From positions 1-64,000 of the forward strand of contig JBAYIO010000016.1 in NCBI GenBank assembly GCA_041665605.1: a stretch of DNA of 64,000 bases. The letters run 5' to 3'. The position numbers and the translations under genes are program-made. Positions 62,042 to 64,000 of this stretch are shown piece after piece. How positions within the stretch are numbered: position 1 is the stretch's first letter; every line of letters starts with the position of its first letter. The notes under the pieces were generated by a model. It had not been told where the DNA came from. It was given only the letters and a program-made list of their open reading frames with translations, and did no database searches. The DNA comes from CAIPAT01 sp041665605. GTDB taxonomy: Bacteria > Verrucomicrobiota > Lentisphaeria > Victivallales > Victivallaceae.

Positions 62042-64000
62042 TTATTTCTTCTTTTCGGCCTTCTCCACCAAATCATGGTCAGCCGCTGAAACATGCCCTT
62101 CCACCCAGCCGTCATCCAGCGGATTGTCTTTTCTGGTGTTAAGATCGTGGAACAGCCGCTTCATGTCAATGATGCCGCCGATCATAAACCATACGGTTGA
62201 AATAACTCCCACGACAGCAGCAACAATAAGATTGGTAATCAGGAAGTATCCGCTCCACCATTCCGGCGACAGCGGCCAGAACATGTTCCAGATCAGAACC
62301 CCGACAAACGCAAAAAGGAATTGATAGACAATCGAATAAATAAACACCGACCATGCAATAATCTTATCCCCCCTGGTGTATTCAGGGTCGATCCCGATAA
62401 GCGTGTTGTAAAGGTGTTTCAATCTGCTGCGAGTAACCTTTTTGTGTTCTCCTGAAACAGAGTATTTGCCGCGGTGCAGCATACGGTCAAGATTGTACGG
62501 CTCTTTGCAAGTCAGCCACGAGACAATGATATAAGCTAAAATGCCGGCAATCATCGAAAAGAAGTAAATTTCGCGGGAGTTAATCGGATATTTCACCGGA
62601 TCCATGGTCCAGACTATATATGGAGCAAACGGCGAGGAAACTGTTCTTAAAAAGTTATCCAGCGGTTCCACTATGTGTAAACGTTCAATCCATGGATAGA
62701 GATAATCCGCCCAGTTGCGCTGCAGAATCATTCCGCCGACTGCGATCCCGGAACCGAACAGCAGCGATGCCCATGCGCCAAGCGTTGTTCCGAAGCGGCT
62801 GTACAGGCCGAAGATCATAACCGGTCCCGCGCCGCCCAGCCAGATGGAGGTAGTAATTGTAAGGAACATACTGATGTAATCTAAATTTGTGAATAAAAGC
62901 GATACCAGAAAGAAAAATATCCCGACCCCGGCGGAACAGCCGCGCAGCCATTTAAGATGCTGCTCCTTGGTGAAAGGAGTTTTTCTGAGCGGCATGATCA
63001 CGTCCTGAATGAGGGTTGCGGACGCATTGAAAATTCGCGAAGCATCGGTTGACAGCATGAGCATGACCATCAGCAGACAGAATATGCCCATCAGAACAGC
63101 CGGGAAAATATTCTTCATGGTCAGCGGCATCATCATCTGATAATACAGCGTTCTGAACTTCTGGAAAACCGCATTCCCGTTTTCCCCCTCGTTCAGCGTT
63201 TCTTTTACTGTTTTAAAATAGGCCGTATCGTTGTTATTCTCGCGGGAAAGCGGTTTGTCAACACCGATAATATGCTTTACTTCCGGAATGGCGTTGACTC
63301 TGTCAATGACTTTCTGCCGGATATTTTCGTCTTTTACCACTTCCCCCGCGACCTGGCTTGTCAGTTCGCAGCGGATTTTCTTGGCTTGCGCCGAGAAATT
63401 TGAGTGCGTCATAAGAGTAATAACGGCTACTGAAACTAGCAGGCACATGACTACGCTGAAACCGTTTCGCCAGGCGCCGATGATACCGGCCATTTTCTGT
63501 TCATGCGGACTTCTTGCCGAACCGCTGGTGTCATTGCCGATCCAGCTTGCACGATTCAGGATACTGGCAAAAATGGCTACGAACAGCGCAAACAAATTGA
63601 AATCTCTGAGTTGAGTAACATCAAACGGATTCAGGAAATTTTCCCCCGGTACCCGGTCCAGCATGACCGGAGAGATTTCCCCGCCCCACGAGAATTTGGT
63701 CAATATGAAGACCGTGAAAATAACGAAAATGGGATAACTCATAAGTCCTTGAAAACAATCGGTGATGATCAAGGAAATGCGTCCGCCGGGCATGATAACC
63801 AGCATTGCCAGAATCAGAACAAACCCCAGCAGCAGCGCAAAGGTCGAGACTCCCACGCCGCAGATCGTAAAGGAATGCGGCAGGCCGATGTAGTAAATGA
63901 AAAAACGGGCGGCAACCGCGGGTGCGATGGCATTCGCCAGCATTTCTGATATCGTTCTGAGCGATGCGGCGAATATGCGGAACCGTCTGGAATAACGCAT
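62042..64000 (-). CDS. Sodium:solute symporter family protein (N-terminus cut by window edge)
   Basis: 652 residues are visible with about twelve membrane segments. The visible start begins RYSRRFRIFAASLRTISEML, which matches the region after the second or third helix in SSS-family proteins, so roughly 100-150 residues are missing beyond 64000 and the Met at the edge is probably internal. MPGGRISLIITDCFQGLMSY is the typical GG...TDxxQ segment of the family. The large periplasmic loop (AKKIRCELTSQVAGEVVKDE) is longer than usual. Known: SSS proteins import sugars, sialic acid or other solutes with sodium. It lies upstream of the TPR/ABC genes on the same strand. Confidence 0.85.
   Translation of the reverse strand: MRYSRRFRIFAASLRTISEMLANAIAPAVAARFFIYYIGLPHSFTICGVGVSTFALLLGFVLILAMLVIMPGGRISLIITDCFQGLMSYPIFVIFTVFILTKFSWGGEISPVMLDRVPGENFLNPFDVTQLRDFNLFALFVAIFASILNRASWIGNDTSGSARSPHEQKMAGIIGAWRNGFSVVMCLLVSVAVITLMTHSNFSAQAKKIRCELTSQVAGEVVKDENIRQKVIDRVNAIPEVKHIIGVDKPLSRENNNDTAYFKTVKETLNEGENGNAVFQKFRTLYYQMMMPLTMKNIFPAVLMGIFCLLMVMLMLSTDASRIFNASATLIQDVIMPLRKTPFTKEQHLKWLRGCSAGVGIFFFLVSLLFTNLDYISMFLTITTSIWLGGAGPVMIFGLYSRFGTTLGAWASLLFGSGIAVGGMILQRNWADYLYPWIERLHIVEPLDNFLRTVSSPFAPYIVWTMDPVKYPINSREIYFFSMIAGILAYIIVSWLTCKEPYNLDRMLHRGKYSVSGEHKKVTRSRLKHLYNTLIGIDPEYTRGDKIIAWSVFIYSIVYQFLFAFVGVLIWNMFWPLSPEWWSGYFLITNLIVAAVVGVISTVWFMIGGIIDMKRLFHDLNTRKDNPLDDGWVEGHVSAADHDLVEKAEKKK

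Overview
The window looks like a chromosomal segment of a PVC-superphylum bacterium, most probably a Lentisphaerota (Victivallales-like) member. The case rests on gene content: GntR regulators with LacI-type sensor domains, a lone pseudopilin-like protein inside a glycan locus, a DUF4091 glycosidase-like protein, a TIGR03790-type secreted protein, a large MoxR/DUF58/VWA/DUF4159 operon, and a sugar ABC system with a membrane-anchored binding protein. No rRNA, tRNA or CRISPR array was recognised. Assignments come from reading motifs, not from database searches.

Layout. 1-0.4 kb: a probable IS200-type remnant beside a 32-residue membrane peptide gene. 0.4-4.2 kb: a GntR/LacI-type regulator divergent from a Gfo/Idh/MocA oxidoreductase, with a palindromic operator candidate, then glycerol kinase. 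4.3-7.9 kb: an unknown polytopic membrane protein divergent from a HTH/zinc-ribbon regulator across a long inverted repeat, then an M50-like membrane peptidase coupled to a small partner. 8.2-9.4 kb: an unusual protein made of two terminase-small-subunit-like HTH domains followed by 33-residue tandem repeats. 9.4-15.2 kb: housekeeping genes (Nudix, coaE, rho, ftsB-like, LysM protein, ispD). 15.2-29.9 kb: a nine-gene minus-strand operon with overlapping reading frames (TPR/PA14-like, DUF4159, MoxR, DUF58, two VWA membrane proteins, two secreted proteins, a giant DUF4175-like protein). 30-33.9 kb: two coupled CorC/HlyC-type CBS proteins and a glycosyltransferase-39-like protein. 34-42 kb: an RDD protein with a split domain, a UPF0489 (peptide-arginase-like) protein, a FAD oxidoreductase, tatD, nudC, two paralogous single-pass proteins sharing a C-terminal motif, and argH.

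42-43 kb is a non-genic block of palindromic repeats. Both the repeats and a 52-nt upstream element match those of the 8.2 kb gene, so this appears to be a decayed or repeat-only relative of that gene. 43.2-47.4 kb: an AbrB-like gene and a 1315-residue TIGR03790/CARDB protein. It lies downstream of a near-consensus promoter with two perfect LacI-type operators and a truncated LacI HTH. 48.4-57.4 kb: a glycan-related region with an SGNH esterase-like protein, a flavodoxin-like protein, and a regulator/pseudopilin/DUF4091 set that is partly translationally coupled. 57.5-64 kb (minus strand): an SSS symporter (cut by the window edge), a TPR protein, and a sugar ABC transporter of binding protein plus two permeases with no ATPase.

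The strongest candidate for something undescribed is the repeat family shared by the 8.2 and 42 kb loci: a terminase-like HTH protein with expanding SK(L/V)S repeats, its shared upstream element, and an orphan repeat cluster.
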